A stretch of DNA of 64,000 bases from Bartonella tamiae Th239 (GTDB taxonomy: Bacteria; Pseudomonadota; Alphaproteobacteria; Rhizobiales; Rhizobiaceae). Under the pieces are notes generated by a model. The model worked only from the letters and a program-made list of their open reading frames with translations. It was not told the DNA's origin and ran no database searches. Made by a program: the position numbers and the translations under genes. Below are positions 1 to 9,666 of this stretch, piece by piece (the stretch's first letter is position 1; each line of letters opens with the position of its first letter). Where the stretch lies: contig NZ_JH725147.1 of the NCBI RefSeq assembly GCF_000278275.1, positions 1,743,063 through 1,807,062 of the forward strand, read 5' to 3'.

Positions 1-297
1 AGCAATATTTTGTTTCACTGTAAGATTAGGAAATAATGCATAAGATTGAAATACTATGCCAAAATCACGTTTTAAAGCTGGTTGATTAGTGACATCCTCA
101 CCTTTAATAAAAATACGTCCTTCATTTTGACGTTCAAGTCCGGCTATCAATCTAAGAAGTGTTGTTTTACCACACCCTGAAGGCCCTAAAAAACATACGA
201 ACTCCCCTTCTTCAATCGACAAAGAAACATCGTTAAGCGCTATAAAGTTTTTAAATCGCTTCATTGCATGATCAATTACAATATGTGGAGTCGTCAT
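1..297 (-). CDS. ABC transporter ATP-binding protein (partial, C-terminal part outside window)
   Basis: The first 99 codons of an ABC import ATPase, starting at ATG 297-295 and running off the left edge. The Walker A motif GPSGCGKT is at about residues 38-45, and the Q-loop region with [12 protein letters not shown] is near residues 83-94. This pattern is typical of the FbpC/PotA/PhnT group of solute importers. It lies about 115 bp downstream of a periplasmic binding protein gene on the same strand, so the two probably form one importer operon, with permease genes expected beyond the window. The substrate is inferred from the binding protein. No Walker B or signature motif can be seen because the gene is cut. 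Confidence 0.93.
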   Translation of the reverse strand, partial: MTTPHIVIDHAMKRFKNFIALNDVSLSIEEGEFVCFLGPSGCGKTTLLRLIAGLERQNEGRIFIKGEDVTNQPALKRDFGIVFQSYALFPNLTVKQNIA

Positions 298-412
298 TTT
301 ATATTTTCCTTAGGAAATTAGTTTTTTGACACATTCGCTTTACTTAAATGATAGCCAAAAATTAATAGTCTTTAGCAAAAACAGGAAATGTTTGAGTCAT
401 AAAACGTAAAAG

Positions 413-1438
413 TTAGTGAAATTGATCTTTCTTTTGGCTTCCAACATCAAAGCGTTTTGTCCACTCTGCTATAATGCGCTCACGATTTTGCGCTGCCCAA
501 GAAAAATCATTATCAATCATTTTTTCATGAACGTTCTTAGGAAAATTTTCTACAGGCTTTTCAAATGATGGAACACCCAAAACACCATAGCCAACACTAT
601 ACATGTTCATTGCTTCATCGCTAATTGAGAAATCTAACAACTTTTTTGCAGCGTCAAGATTTTTCGTTCCTTTAACAATGCCAATTGCTTCAGCTTCCCA
701 ACCTATACCTTCTTGCGGAATGATAACTTCAATTGGTGCACCAGATGACTTTTCTTTTGCTCCACGAAAATCAAATGAAATACCAATGACAAATTCTCCA
801 CGCGCTGCATCTTTACATGGCTTTGAACCTGAATGCGAATATGATGAAATGTTTTTATGTAAAGCATCCATATAGGACCAAGCTTTTTCTTCACCAAACA
901 TTTGTATCCAGCCACTTACATCAAGAAATCCTGTCCCTGATGAAGCTGGATTGGGCATGACGATCATATCTTTATATTCAGGCTTTGCTAGATCAGCCCA
1001 GCTTTGCGGCATCGATACACCTACTTTTGCCAATTCAGCGGTATTGACACAAAGAGCGGCTGCATAAGCATCTAATCCCAACCAACTTGGAGGATTAGAA
1101 GCGTCACGAAATTTTGGTGTTAAACGCTCAACACCTTTAGCAGCATATGGTTCTAACATACCTTCATTTTTGAATAAAGCGAGAGAACTTGCTGAAACGC
1201 CCCAAATTACATCTGCCTTTGGATTATTTTTTTCAGCTAAAAGCTTGGCTGTAACAACACCTGTTGAATCTCTGACCCAATCAATCTTAATATCAGGATA
1301 AGCTGCTTCAAAAGTATCTTTATAACGTTTAAGATCTTCTGCTTCAAAAGCACTATAAACAGTTAAACGTGTTTCTGCTAATGCAGTGCTTGAAAAACAA
1401 ATCGTCGATAACATTATGATCGAAATAATTTTGTACAT
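413..1438 (-). CDS. Periplasmic solute-binding protein of ABC importer, 2-aminoethylphosphonate/iron type
   Basis: A 341-aa extracytoplasmic binding protein with a Sec signal peptide (residues 1-21, ending STALA before ETRLTVYSA). The body matches the bacterial solute-binding family 1 that includes FbpA/AfuA iron-binding proteins and the putative 2-aminoethylphosphonate binding proteins (PhnS2 type): an N-terminal LTVYSAFEAEDL strand, then DVIWG, and a PNPASSGTG segment. It is the first gene of a minus-strand unit followed by the ATPase. The iron-binding tyrosine pair of FbpA is not obvious, which favours an organophosphonate-type ligand, but this is inference. A growth or binding assay would be needed to fix the ligand. 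Confidence 0.85.
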   Translation of the reverse strand: MYKIISIIMLSTICFSSTALAETRLTVYSAFEAEDLKRYKDTFEAAYPDIKIDWVRDSTGVVTAKLLAEKNNPKADVIWGVSASSLALFKNEGMLEPYAAKGVERLTPKFRDASNPPSWLGLDAYAAALCVNTAELAKVGVSMPQSWADLAKPEYKDMIVMPNPASSGTGFLDVSGWIQMFGEEKAWSYMDALHKNISSYSHSGSKPCKDAARGEFVIGISFDFRGAKEKSSGAPIEVIIPQEGIGWEAEAIGIVKGTKNLDAAKKLLDFSISDEAMNMYSVGYGVLGVPSFEKPVENFPKNVHEKMIDNDFSWAAQNRERIIAEWTKRFDVGSQKKDQFH

Positions 1439-1979
1439 ACATTACTCCTACTTAAAATCATATTAAGCAGGCGTAATAATCATGTTATGTTACTGACATG
1501 TGACAAAATTAAAAAAGAATTTAATAAATAATCAATATCTAATTAATAAAGTCTCAACTAGAGATATTCTTACTGGAACCCATAAAACAAAAATATATTT
1601 GTCTTTTAATATATACTCTCAATCTTCCATCATTTATAGACTGCAACATTTCTTAAAATGAGCAATTATTTTATCATAAATGAATGTGACTGTAGTTTTA
1701 ACATAAACACAACAAATCTAATTAAGCGCATTCTTTAAATAATTAGAAAACAAAACATATAGCCCCTTACTCTCACTAAATTTGATGCCGCATACAAAAG
1801 GCCATTTTTTATAAAAATTTGGCGTAGTACGAATTATTAAATTAAATTTTTTGTTTTTTATTCAAAACACTCAGGCCTATTTCTTAGATGATAATGATTA
1901 AAATACATATTAGAATATTATGATGCATATATGGTAAATTTAGGCAGATATAGCTCTTATTACTCATGAAAGTTTTGGA
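1439..1979. other. Non-coding AT-rich gap, nothing recognised
   Basis: About 540 bp of very AT-rich sequence between the start of the binding-protein gene and the end of the acetyltransferase gene. It must hold the promoter of the importer operon. I see no convincing ORF, RNA gene or strong hairpin. Confidence 0.6.
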
Positions 1980-2510
1980 TCATTTCCATTTTTCAATCAA
2001 AACATCTTTAAAGTCTATAGGTTCAAAACCACATTTTTGATAGAGTTGTAACGCACGAGGGTTATCCAATGTATTGGTTTGGATAATGATTTTTTCAGGA
2101 TTTTCATCCCATAAAGATAAAATAATTTCTTGCAAAAAAAACTTTGACAATCTTCTTCCTTGATAATCAGGAACAAGACCAAAATACACTATTTCACCCC
2201 TTTCAGGCATTTGGCGTAAATTAATTTCGGCAAAACCTGCAGGACAGCCATCCACATAAAGTATGTGAATTTGTGTTAACGTCGATGATAACAGGTTTTT
2301 AAGTGTTTGATCATCCATACGATGACGCACGATCCAATGGTGTTGTTTACCGATAAGCTCATATAAATAACGATAAAAATGAACTGGAACATCAAAGGCT
2401 TTCATAATAGCCAACCGTTGATGAAGAGGTGGTGTTACTGAATTTTGAGGACGTTTATACATTTCTAAAAAAGTAACACGTGCTTGAAGATAATTTGAAT
2501 TTTTTATCAT
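1980..2510 (-). CDS. GNAT family N-acetyltransferase
   Basis: A 176-aa protein with the GCN5-related acetyltransferase fold in its C-terminal half. The acetyl-CoA binding signature appears as VPDYQGRRLSKFFLQEI near residues 113-129 (the Q/RxxGxG/A type), followed by the usual NTLDNPRALQLYQKCGFEP segment near residues 146-164. Its start is separated by one base from the stop of the sulfurtransferase gene upstream, so the two are probably co-transcribed. The acceptor substrate cannot be told from sequence. Confidence 0.9.
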   Translation of the reverse strand: MIKNSNYLQARVTFLEMYKRPQNSVTPPLHQRLAIMKAFDVPVHFYRYLYELIGKQHHWIVRHRMDDQTLKNLLSSTLTQIHILYVDGCPAGFAEINLRQMPERGEIVYFGLVPDYQGRRLSKFFLQEIILSLWDENPEKIIIQTNTLDNPRALQLYQKCGFEPIDFKDVLIEKWK

Positions 2511-2511
2511 A

Positions 2512-3381
2512 TTATTTATGGCCTACTGCAACTGGTGAGTCTTTTTTTGTCCCCCACTCACTCCATGAACCATCATAAAGCCTAACATTGTCATTTCCAA
2601 GCGATTCGAGCGCAAGTATAAGCACGGCTGCTGTGATACCTGAACCGCAAGTTGTGACAATAGGTTTTGAAATATCAATGTCTGCATTTTCAAAAATCGT
2701 TTTCAACTCTTTTTTAGATTTTAACAAACCATTTTCAGACAATAACGCATAAGGCACATTATACGCATTCGGCATATGCCCAAGACGCAAACCTTGACGT
2801 GGCTCAACCTCATGACCAAAAAAACGTTGCGATGACCGCGCATCAATAATTTGAATATTTGTATTTGAAACAATTTTGATCATTTCTTCATAAAAAACAA
2901 CTTTGTCCCTTTGAAAATCTGTTAAAAATGAAGCAGGTGCGACTTTTGTAATTTGATTGGTGACAGGCAAACCTGCATCTTTCCATCCTTTTAGTCCACC
3001 ATCAAGAATAAAGACTTTTTTGGCACCCATAATGCGCATCATCCACCAAACGCGTGGTGCTGAAAAAAAACCATTGGTTTCATAAATAATGATTGTATCC
3101 TTTTGAGTAACACCCATGGCACTAACATAACGAGCGAAATCTTCTGGTTTTGGAAGGGTATGAGGAAGATTCGTTTTTTGATCAGAAACAAGTTCATGAT
3201 CAAAAAAAACAGCACCTATAATATGTGTATTTGCATATTCTTCACGCGCATCTCTATGAGCGGCGGGTAAAAACCATGAACCATCAATAATTGAAATATC
3301 AGGACGTTCAATGTGATGCTTCAGCCACTCTTGTGTCACAAGAAATGGATTATAGTCGTGATGTTGATAGTCTTTGCTCAT
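2512..3381 (-). CDS. sseA: 3-mercaptopyruvate sulfurtransferase (two-domain rhodanese)
   Basis: A 289-aa protein with two rhodanese domains, the usual length for this family. The catalytic loop of the second domain is CGSGITA with Cys245. CGSG-[IV]-T marks 3-mercaptopyruvate sulfurtransferases, whereas thiosulfate sulfurtransferases carry CRKGVT. The enzyme moves sulfur from 3-mercaptopyruvate to thiol or cyanide acceptors in the cytoplasm and links cysteine catabolism to sulfur trafficking. No signal peptide is seen. It is followed one base later by the acetyltransferase gene. Confidence 0.93.
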   Translation of the reverse strand: MSKDYQHHDYNPFLVTQEWLKHHIERPDISIIDGSWFLPAAHRDAREEYANTHIIGAVFFDHELVSDQKTNLPHTLPKPEDFARYVSAMGVTQKDTIIIYETNGFFSAPRVWWMMRIMGAKKVFILDGGLKGWKDAGLPVTNQITKVAPASFLTDFQRDKVVFYEEMIKIVSNTNIQIIDARSSQRFFGHEVEPRQGLRLGHMPNAYNVPYALLSENGLLKSKKELKTIFENADIDISKPIVTTCGSGITAAVLILALESLGNDNVRLYDGSWSEWGTKKDSPVAVGHK

Positions 3382-3690
3382 GAAAAAACCTTCTCAACGT
3401 TCATATTTCAATTCAAAAATATATCGTGATAATTGAATTCATCATTTTTAATTTATGTCAAAAATAATGAACTTCAAATTGTTTAATCCCCGTTTGCATA
3501 AGAAAAATTGACAATAATGAGAACGCTTTCGTGCATAATTGCGATATTGAGTGAAACACTATAAGACTGATCATATGAAACCATGCCGATAATAATTTTA
3601 ATTTGATGAATAAAACACAATCTAAAAAGATAAAAATCATCGCTAATATTTTACGTATCACTTACTAAGCTCTCGCAAAATTTTTTATGA
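3382..3690. other. Intergenic gap, no gene supported
   Basis: About 310 bp between the sulfurtransferase start and the helicase terminator. A 67-codon open frame on the minus strand (3458-3661) has no ribosome-binding site and a composition dominated by Leu, Ile and Phe from the AT-rich DNA. I do not accept it as a gene. Confidence 0.5.
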
Positions 3691-3691
3691 A

Positions 3692-3722
3692 AAAAGCGAG
3701 AGAAAAACATTCTCTCGCTTTT
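3692..3722 (-). terminator. Rho-independent terminator of the DEAD-box helicase gene
   Basis: An 11-12 bp near-perfect stem (AAAGCGAGAGAA paired with its complement, short T-rich loop) with a T-run on the minus-strand side. It sits about 50 bp past the helicase stop codon. Confidence 0.85.
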
Positions 3723-3769
3723 ACTTTGATTATGATTGCGACTTCATCAACATTTGTAACTTATTTAAA

Positions 3770-5182
3770 TTAAGCAGCTCTTTTTACAGATTTGCGCAAG
3801 CGAACTGGTTTTGAACGTTTTTTAGAAGGTTTAGTATTCATCCTACGATTGCCTTCTTCATGTGGGCGTCCTTTTTGATTGTTTCTATCTTCACCTTTTG
3901 CACGAAAAGGACGTTTGCGTTTATTCGGTTTAGAAGAACGACGGTTATTGCTAGATTTTTCCTTTGTCTCATCCGACTTATAAGGTTTATCCGGTAATTG
4001 ACCAAATTGAGGAGGCACCTCTTCTCGAGGAAGTTTCATACGAATAACCCGTTCAACTCCTCTTAAACGCGCGCGTTCAATGGATTCATCATAAAGTGTA
4101 ATGGCTTCACCATTCGCTCCATTTCGACCAGTCCGTCCAATACGATGAACATAACTTTCAGCTTCATCTGGCAATTCATAATTAATCACATGGCTTATGC
4201 CTGGCACATCAATACCACGAGCTGCAATATCTGTAGCCACAAGAACACGAACAGAGCCATCTCTAAAACTTTTTAGGGCACGTTGACGCGCATTTTGCGA
4301 TTTATTACCATGAATGGCAGCGACTGAATAACCTGTTTTTTCTAAATGACGCGTCACCGCATCAGCCCCATGTTTTGTACGTGTAAAAACAATGACTGAT
4401 GAAAAAGCTGGATTTGTCAAAAGCTTACACAAAACGTCTTTTTTCTCCCGATTATTCACAGGATGAAGCTTTTGTAAAATTTCGGCGGCAGTTGTACCTT
4501 GTGGTGCTACTTCAATACGGACAGGATCATTTAAAAGGCTGTCGGCAAGAGAAGAAATCTCTTTCGGCATTGTGGCTGAAAAAAGGGCCGTTTGCCGTTC
4601 TGCGTGAACAAGTTTTGCAATTTGGCGAACGTCTTTAATAAACCCCATATCAAGCATACGATCCGCTTCATCAAGAACCAAAAAACGTGTTTGAGAAAGA
4701 TCAACACATTTTTCACGTACCAAATCCATCAAACGTCCAGGCGTTGCAATCAAGACATCAACACCTGGAGCCATACGTTTAATCTGAGACAAACGCGACA
4801 CCCCGCCTAAAATAAGACAGGTTGCCAAATGAGCGCCTTTTGATGCCATACGCACTGTCTCTTCAATTTGTACAGCAAGTTCACGCGTTGGTGCCAAAAT
4901 AAGTGTGCGCGCAGTTTTAGGTCGTCGTTTATCACCTAAAGCAACAACTTTTGCTAAAAGTGGCAGGCTAAAAGCCAATGTTTTACCAGAGCCCGTTTGG
5001 GCAATGCCCAAAATATCATGACCTTGCAACATCGCTGGAATCGCTTCTTGCTGAATAGGTTTTGCCGATGTTATTCCAGCCTGCTCAAGATTTTTTACAA
5101 GGATAGAAGGTAAAGTAAAGGTTTGAAAACCTTTTAAAGTTTGTTCTGTCAAAATATTATCTTTCAAAAGCCCAATGATCAT
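3770..5182 (-). CDS. DEAD-box ATP-dependent RNA helicase (RhlE-like)
   Basis: A helicase of about 470 aa from the chosen start (ATG 5182-5180). The open frame extends 61 codons further upstream, but that part is not helicase-like. Motifs in order: Q-motif region ending PIQQEAIP, motif I AQTGSGKT, Ia APTRELA, II DEAD (VLDEADRMLDMGF), III SAT, IV-V with ATDIAARGIDVPG, and VI HRIGRTGRNG. The tail after about residue 385 is rich in Lys, Arg and Asn, as in RhlE proteins, and probably binds RNA. It likely unwinds structured RNA in cold or ribosome assembly. The start is uncertain, since neither candidate has a good ribosome-binding site. Confidence 0.93.
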   Translation of the reverse strand: MIIGLLKDNILTEQTLKGFQTFTLPSILVKNLEQAGITSAKPIQQEAIPAMLQGHDILGIAQTGSGKTLAFSLPLLAKVVALGDKRRPKTARTLILAPTRELAVQIEETVRMASKGAHLATCLILGGVSRLSQIKRMAPGVDVLIATPGRLMDLVREKCVDLSQTRFLVLDEADRMLDMGFIKDVRQIAKLVHAERQTALFSATMPKEISSLADSLLNDPVRIEVAPQGTTAAEILQKLHPVNNREKKDVLCKLLTNPAFSSVIVFTRTKHGADAVTRHLEKTGYSVAAIHGNKSQNARQRALKSFRDGSVRVLVATDIAARGIDVPGISHVINYELPDEAESYVHRIGRTGRNGANGEAITLYDESIERARLRGVERVIRMKLPREEVPPQFGQLPDKPYKSDETKEKSSNNRRSSKPNKRKRPFRAKGEDRNNQKGRPHEEGNRRMNTKPSKKRSKPVRLRKSVKRAA

Positions 5183-5482
5183 AGAATCGTAAGGCGATAT
5201 ATCAGGCTTCCGCGCAATCAGAATCCTCAACACAATTTTTGGACGAAACGCTAAAAAGGCAAAACCTTGAAGCGACTTGCGCGGCCAATGAACATCCTTA
5301 TAAAAAGAATATAACCGCTTGTTAAAGGCTATTATACACATTTTTTTAAGTATGCGTGACGCCACAAGTCTGCTTATTCAGAAAGCGGACAATACTCCGC
5401 CTTAGCGCCTATTATCAGCTTATCGTTTAAATACGGCAAAAAAGCAACAGCATTTTAAAATACATTAAATATTTATAATCTC

Positions 5483-6013
5483 TTATTTTGTCGTAACGAT
5501 TTGTTCTGGTATGCTTACATCTTTAAAAGCAGGATAAATTTCGAGAAAAATGGGATTTTGTACCGTTTTTTGTCCACCATAGATAAGATGCCATTTTGTA
5601 TTATCAAAAATTGCCAATGTTTGATAATGGGCTATTGTATCATTCGTTTCTACACGTGTGGGCACCAAAGCATAAAATGTTTTGTTCTGTGTCTCATGAT
5701 AAGAAATATTATTATTGTCTAAATGATAAGCACCTGCAGGAAGATTGGCAAACTGGTTTTCCAGCTGTTCGACTAAATTATCGCGTAAAGCCATTTCTTT
5801 TGTATTTAATCGACGTGCCATTTCTTTAAAAAGTCGTGTCGGCATATTATTGGCAATAACGCTCATATTCTTATTTTCTGCAGCAATGTTAAGTTGCGTG
5901 ATAAGACTATTTAATTCTGCTTTTTGCATTCTGTTGGGCTCAGCGCCTAATGAAACACTCATAAGCGAGATAAATAAAACACAAAGTGCAATTATAGAAG
6001 AAACAAATTTCAC
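5483..6013 (-). CDS. Small secreted protein of unknown function
   Basis: A 176-aa protein with a clear signal peptide (residues 1-23: basic start, hydrophobic core, cleavage near LGA-EPN), so it is probably periplasmic. The mature part has a helical N-terminal half (MQKAELNSLITQL...) and a strand-rich C-terminal half with YALVPTRVET and KWHLIYGG. This layout resembles small NTF2-like or SnoaL-like folds, though I cannot assign a family. It lies 35 bp upstream of ilvA on the same strand, so they may be co-transcribed. Confidence 0.7.
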   Translation of the reverse strand: MKFVSSIIALCVLFISLMSVSLGAEPNRMQKAELNSLITQLNIAAENKNMSVIANNMPTRLFKEMARRLNTKEMALRDNLVEQLENQFANLPAGAYHLDNNNISYHETQNKTFYALVPTRVETNDTIAHYQTLAIFDNTKWHLIYGGQKTVQNPIFLEIYPAFKDVSIPEQIVTTK

Positions 6014-6048
6014 AATATTTACCTTTTAATTGATACTTTAAACATGTC

Positions 6049-7338
6049 TTAAATCACAAAATCTGCAAGAACTTTATCGTTCGTTATATCACGATAAGCC
6101 CAACCTGAATCATCGAATTTCTTTGCCAACACAGCAAAATTTTCATAATTTTTTGTTTCAATGGCAATCAGCACAGAACCAAAATTGCGGGCTGATTTTT
6201 TTAAATATTCAAACCGTGCCACATCATCATCGGGACCTAACTGATCAAGAAAGCGTCGAAGCGCGCCGGGGCGCTGAGGAAAACGAAATATAAAATATTT
6301 TTTTAATCCCTCATATCGTAATGCACGCTCTTTCACATCAGGCAAGCGTTCAAAATCAAAATTTCCTCCTGAAACAATCAAAACGATTTTTTTGCCTTTA
6401 ATATCTTGAGGAGAGAGGCTTTTTAAAGCATCAATGGCTAGTCCACCTGCTGGTTCTAAAACAATGCCTTCAACATTAAGCATTTCAATCATTGTTGCGC
6501 ATAAACGATTTTCTGGAATAACTGAAACGTCAAATGGCGAAAATGATTTCAAAATATCATAATTTATCGCTCCGATTTCTGCAACAGCTGCCCCGTCAAC
6601 AAAATTATCAATATCATCCAGTTTGAGACGTTTTTTCTGCTCCAAACAAGCGCGAAGACTAGCCGCATTTTCCGGTTCACTAAAACGTAATTGTGTTTGC
6701 CAGCCCTTTTCTTGCAAAAAAAGCTTTGTTCCACTGGCAAGTCCACCACCGCCTACAGGTACTATAACCATGTCAGGAACAGTATTTTTATCCATTCCAG
6801 TTTGATCATCATTCAAAAGTTTTTGCCATTGTTCAGCAATTTCATGCATAACTGTGGCTTGACCTTTCACGATTTCATAATGATCAAAAGGAGGTGCCAT
6901 GACACCTCCTACCTCTGCAACATAGGTTTGTGCTGCGGCATAACATTCATCAAATGTGTCACCAATCAGCTTTATTTCTATTGCATCACCGCCAAAAATA
7001 CGTGTTTTATCTATTTTTTGTTGTGGCGTGGTCACTGGCATAAAAATGACCCCTTTGCACTTAAAATAATTACATACAAATGCAAGGCCCTGCGCATGGT
7101 TGCCTGCTGATGCGCAAACAAATACAGAATCTTGTGGCCGCTCATGCAACATTTTTGAAACAAAATTAAATGCGCCCCTTATCTTATAAGAACGAACAGG
7201 CGTAAGATCTTCACGTTTGAGATAAATTTCTGCACCATATTTTTTGCTTAAAAAATGATTGAGCTGCAGTGGTGTTTCAACAAAAAGTTCGCGTAAACTT
7301 TTCGCTGCAAGGGAAACATCATGTAAAAATTCACTCAT
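6049..7338 (-). CDS. ilvA: Threonine dehydratase (threonine ammonia-lyase, biosynthetic)
   Basis: A 429-aa PLP enzyme of the fold-type II family that converts L-threonine to 2-oxobutanoate and ammonia, the first step to isoleucine. The PLP lysine is K52 in SYKIRGAFNF, and the phosphate-binding glycine loop is PVGGGGLASG. The C-terminal 90 residues form the ACT-like regulatory domain (YFIFRFPQRPGALRRF), here a single copy as in the shorter class of IlvA with about 400-420 residues. ilvC, a later step of the branched-chain pathway, lies separately at 36 kb. Confidence 0.95.
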   Translation of the reverse strand: MSEFLHDVSLAAKSLRELFVETPLQLNHFLSKKYGAEIYLKREDLTPVRSYKIRGAFNFVSKMLHERPQDSVFVCASAGNHAQGLAFVCNYFKCKGVIFMPVTTPQQKIDKTRIFGGDAIEIKLIGDTFDECYAAAQTYVAEVGGVMAPPFDHYEIVKGQATVMHEIAEQWQKLLNDDQTGMDKNTVPDMVIVPVGGGGLASGTKLFLQEKGWQTQLRFSEPENAASLRACLEQKKRLKLDDIDNFVDGAAVAEIGAINYDILKSFSPFDVSVIPENRLCATMIEMLNVEGIVLEPAGGLAIDALKSLSPQDIKGKKIVLIVSGGNFDFERLPDVKERALRYEGLKKYFIFRFPQRPGALRRFLDQLGPDDDVARFEYLKKSARNFGSVLIAIETKNYENFAVLAKKFDDSGWAYRDITNDKVLADFVI

Positions 7339-7495
7339 AATGAACTATATTCCTTTTTATAAGGGTAATTGAAGTTCCTTGTAGCGCTCATGGTGTATTT
7401 TGTCAGCTAAAAACTCTTAATAACAAAAATTTATATCATTTTTCTAAAATTTCGACTTCACAGATAGAAAATCATTATTTATAAGAGCGACACAA

Positions 7496-7581
7496 GCGGT
7501 CGTGGCGGAATTGGTAGACGCAAGGGACTTAAAATCCCTCGATCCTAGATCGTGTGGGTTCGATTCCCACCGTCCGCACCA
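7496..7581 (+). tRNA. tRNA-Leu (anticodon TAA)
   Basis: An 86-nt class II tRNA including an encoded CCA end. Acceptor arms are GCGGTCG and CGTCCGC with one U-U mismatch. The anticodon stem AGGGA/TCCCT carries loop CTTAAAA (anticodon TAA). The long variable arm is TCGATCCTAGATCG, and the T arm is GTGGG/CCCAC with TTCGATT. Confidence 0.98.
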
Positions 7582-8028
7582 AGATACTTTATGATTTTCA
7601 TTTGTCATTTTCTAAGATTGATAGGTTTTATAAAGCTTAGAACATACGTTTATATGTTCCATTGATAAAAATAATTTTATAGCTTTTGAGAAATTTTAAT
7701 AATTTTTATTCAACCACATTTTCACAATATACTGAAACACTCTGCTTTACACATAAGTGAATACAAAAAACATGAGTGAATATACATCAAAAAATTAGGC
7801 TTCTTCAAATATAATTAATAAATATTAACAGAGACTTACAACACTTTTTTGACAAAAAAGTTATAACATAAAATTTTTGTCTTTGATGAATAATATAAGT
7901 TTTTTGTTTAGTATAAGTTTTAATTTTCCAACGATAACATTGGAACGAATAACCGCGCATTTCGTTTATGCCTTCATCAAGAATCAAGAAAATCAATACA
8001 AAATTGATGCATTGTTGGAGGCTTTAAA
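7582..8028. other. AT-rich gap upstream of the glycosyltransferase cluster
   Basis: About 450 bp with no gene I can support. It should contain the promoter of the glycosyltransferase run. A 65-codon frame (from about 7886 to 8083) overlaps the start of the first glycosyltransferase and might be a remnant of a lost upstream gene. It has no recognisable domain. Confidence 0.5.
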
Positions 8029-9285
8029 GTGTTATCGTCAGAAAAAAATTTCGCCCTACCTGAAACGTATCGAGAAATTTTAGAAGGAGCGCATAACCGC
8101 GCAAAATTAAAAAATTGGACGCCTTCGCCACATCGTTTCACTTGTCTTCCCGATTATATCATTGTGATACCTGCGCAAAATGAGGAAAAACGAATCATAA
8201 ATTGTCTTGATTCATGCGCCCAAAGTATGAACACCGCTAGAGCCGCAGGACGGATATTACTTATTGTTAATAATACAAATGATTTGACCTCAACTCTTGC
8301 ACGGAAATGGGCACAAAATAATCCATTTGCTTTAGACATTTTAGACATTACCCTTCCTAAAAAAATTGCTTCAGCAGGCTATGCACGTGCCTTGGGTTTT
8401 GATATTGCTCATACGCTTCTTAACCCGCGCGGCGTTATATTAACAACCGATGCGGACAGTCTTGTCGATAAAGGGTGGATTGGAGGTCATTTACATGCAG
8501 CCACTTTAGGTGCGGCACTTACGTGTGGCCATGTAATAGTTAACAATCATGAACGAGCATATTTGCCCGATTGGCTGCTTGAAAAAGCATATCTTGAGCA
8601 AGAATATCTAAATTTATCAAGAAAATTACAGGCAGATCTTGATCCTGATCCTTTCAATCCATGGCCTCACCACGGAGACGAATCAGGAGCCAATATGTCT
8701 ATAGTTGCTTTTGCATTTGACCATATAGGTGGCGCACCACGCGTGACAGCAAGTGAGGATCGCGAACTTGTTAAATGCATTATTGATAAAGACATGCCCG
8801 TACACTATTGCAACAAATCACGTGTTACGACGTCCATGAGACTTCATGGAAGAGCACGAGGTGGTATGGCTGAAACAATGAAACACAGATTAAACACCAA
8901 GGACTATCTTTGTGATGAGCGCATTGAACGTGCTGATATGATTGCTTATCGTATAACAACACGCCAAGCATTACGCACTGCATATAAAAATGAAACAGAA
9001 TGTTTAGACTTATTAAAAAAACTTGGATTAAACTCAGCACAACGCCGTCAAGCCATGCATTTTTATACTTTTGGCGCGATGTGGCATTATGTTGAAAAAT
9101 ATAGTCCTTATTTACGCCAACATCGATTGTGTTTCAGTGAGATGATTGCACAACTACCACGTTTGCGACAACTTTCAGAAACAACCGCTAGTTTATCGGA
9201 TAAACCTCATTTGCATATGAATTTAAAGGATTCAAAATCCCGTCATAGTCTTCAACCAAGCCCATGGCATTATGCAATGGCTTAA
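8029..9285 (+). CDS. Glycosyltransferase family 2 protein
   Basis: A 418-aa GT-A fold glycosyltransferase. The nucleotide-binding strand is YIIVIPAQNEEKRI near residues 44-57, and the metal-binding motif is TDADS near residue 143. A later SEDRELV segment follows GGAPRVTA and matches the ED/acceptor region of GT2 enzymes. The start is GTG with a GGAG ribosome-binding site 8 bases upstream. No transmembrane segment is obvious. It opens a run of four glycosyltransferases on the same strand, so it probably adds one sugar of a shared glycan. Donor and acceptor are unknown. Confidence 0.85.
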   Translation: MLSSEKNFALPETYREILEGAHNRAKLKNWTPSPHRFTCLPDYIIVIPAQNEEKRIINCLDSCAQSMNTARAAGRILLIVNNTNDLTSTLARKWAQNNPFALDILDITLPKKIASAGYARALGFDIAHTLLNPRGVILTTDADSLVDKGWIGGHLHAATLGAALTCGHVIVNNHERAYLPDWLLEKAYLEQEYLNLSRKLQADLDPDPFNPWPHHGDESGANMSIVAFAFDHIGGAPRVTASEDRELVKCIIDKDMPVHYCNKSRVTTSMRLHGRARGGMAETMKHRLNTKDYLCDERIERADMIAYRITTRQALRTAYKNETECLDLLKKLGLNSAQRRQAMHFYTFGAMWHYVEKYSPYLRQHRLCFSEMIAQLPRLRQLSETTASLSDKPHLHMNLKDSKSRHSLQPSPWHYAMA

Positions 9286-9365
9286 ATTTTCATCAATTTT
9301 CGGAACTCTATCTAAAAAAATACGTTTAATAATAAACGAAACAAATTAAATGAGAGGAACACTCA

Positions 9366-9593
9366 ATGCGCATACTTAACTGTACAACACTTACACTTCT
9401 TATAATAGGCGGTATTAACTGGCTACTTGTTGGTCTGTTTCAATTTGATCTTGTTGCGGCATTATTTGGCGGACAAGCAGCAATTTTATCACGTATCATC
9501 TATGTTGTGGTGGGGCTATCCGCACTTTACCAAATTTCGACATTGATAAGTTTTGCATCTCACAGTGAACCGTTGCGCCATAACAAATATTAA
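9366..9593 (+). CDS. DUF378 family small membrane protein
   Basis: A 75-aa protein with two hydrophobic segments (about residues 8-27 and 37-60), separated by the FDLVAALFGG turn. The pattern IGGINWLLVGLF...LVAALFGG...IIYVVVGLSALY is characteristic of DUF378 (YuzA-like). It is preceded by GAGAGGAAC as a ribosome-binding site and followed by a strong hairpin. Function is not known for the family. It sits between two glycosyltransferases, which may be chance. Confidence 0.85.
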   Translation: MRILNCTTLTLLIIGGINWLLVGLFQFDLVAALFGGQAAILSRIIYVVVGLSALYQISTLISFASHSEPLRHNKY

Positions 9594-9601
9594 TCAAATA
9601 C

Positions 9602-9625
9602 GAGCCCGTTTATAACGGGCTCTTT
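9602..9625 (+). terminator. Hairpin terminator after the DUF378 gene
   Basis: A 9-bp GC-rich stem (GAGCCCGTT with AACGGGCTC, loop TAT) followed by TTTC. It lies 8 bp past the DUF378 stop and may limit read-through into the downstream glycosyltransferases. Confidence 0.8.
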
Positions 9626-9666
9626 CAAAATTATAAGATTTCCATAAAGCGTAGCAAGAGAATAAA

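Noticed and set aside
3458-3661. 67-codon open frame on the minus strand between sseA and the helicase terminator
   Set aside because: No ribosome-binding site, Leu/Ile/Phe-rich composition from AT-rich DNA, no domain.
7877-8083. 68-codon frame overlapping the first glycosyltransferase
   Set aside because: It overlaps a well supported gene that has a GGAG site, and it has no recognisable domain. It could be a remnant but cannot be supported.
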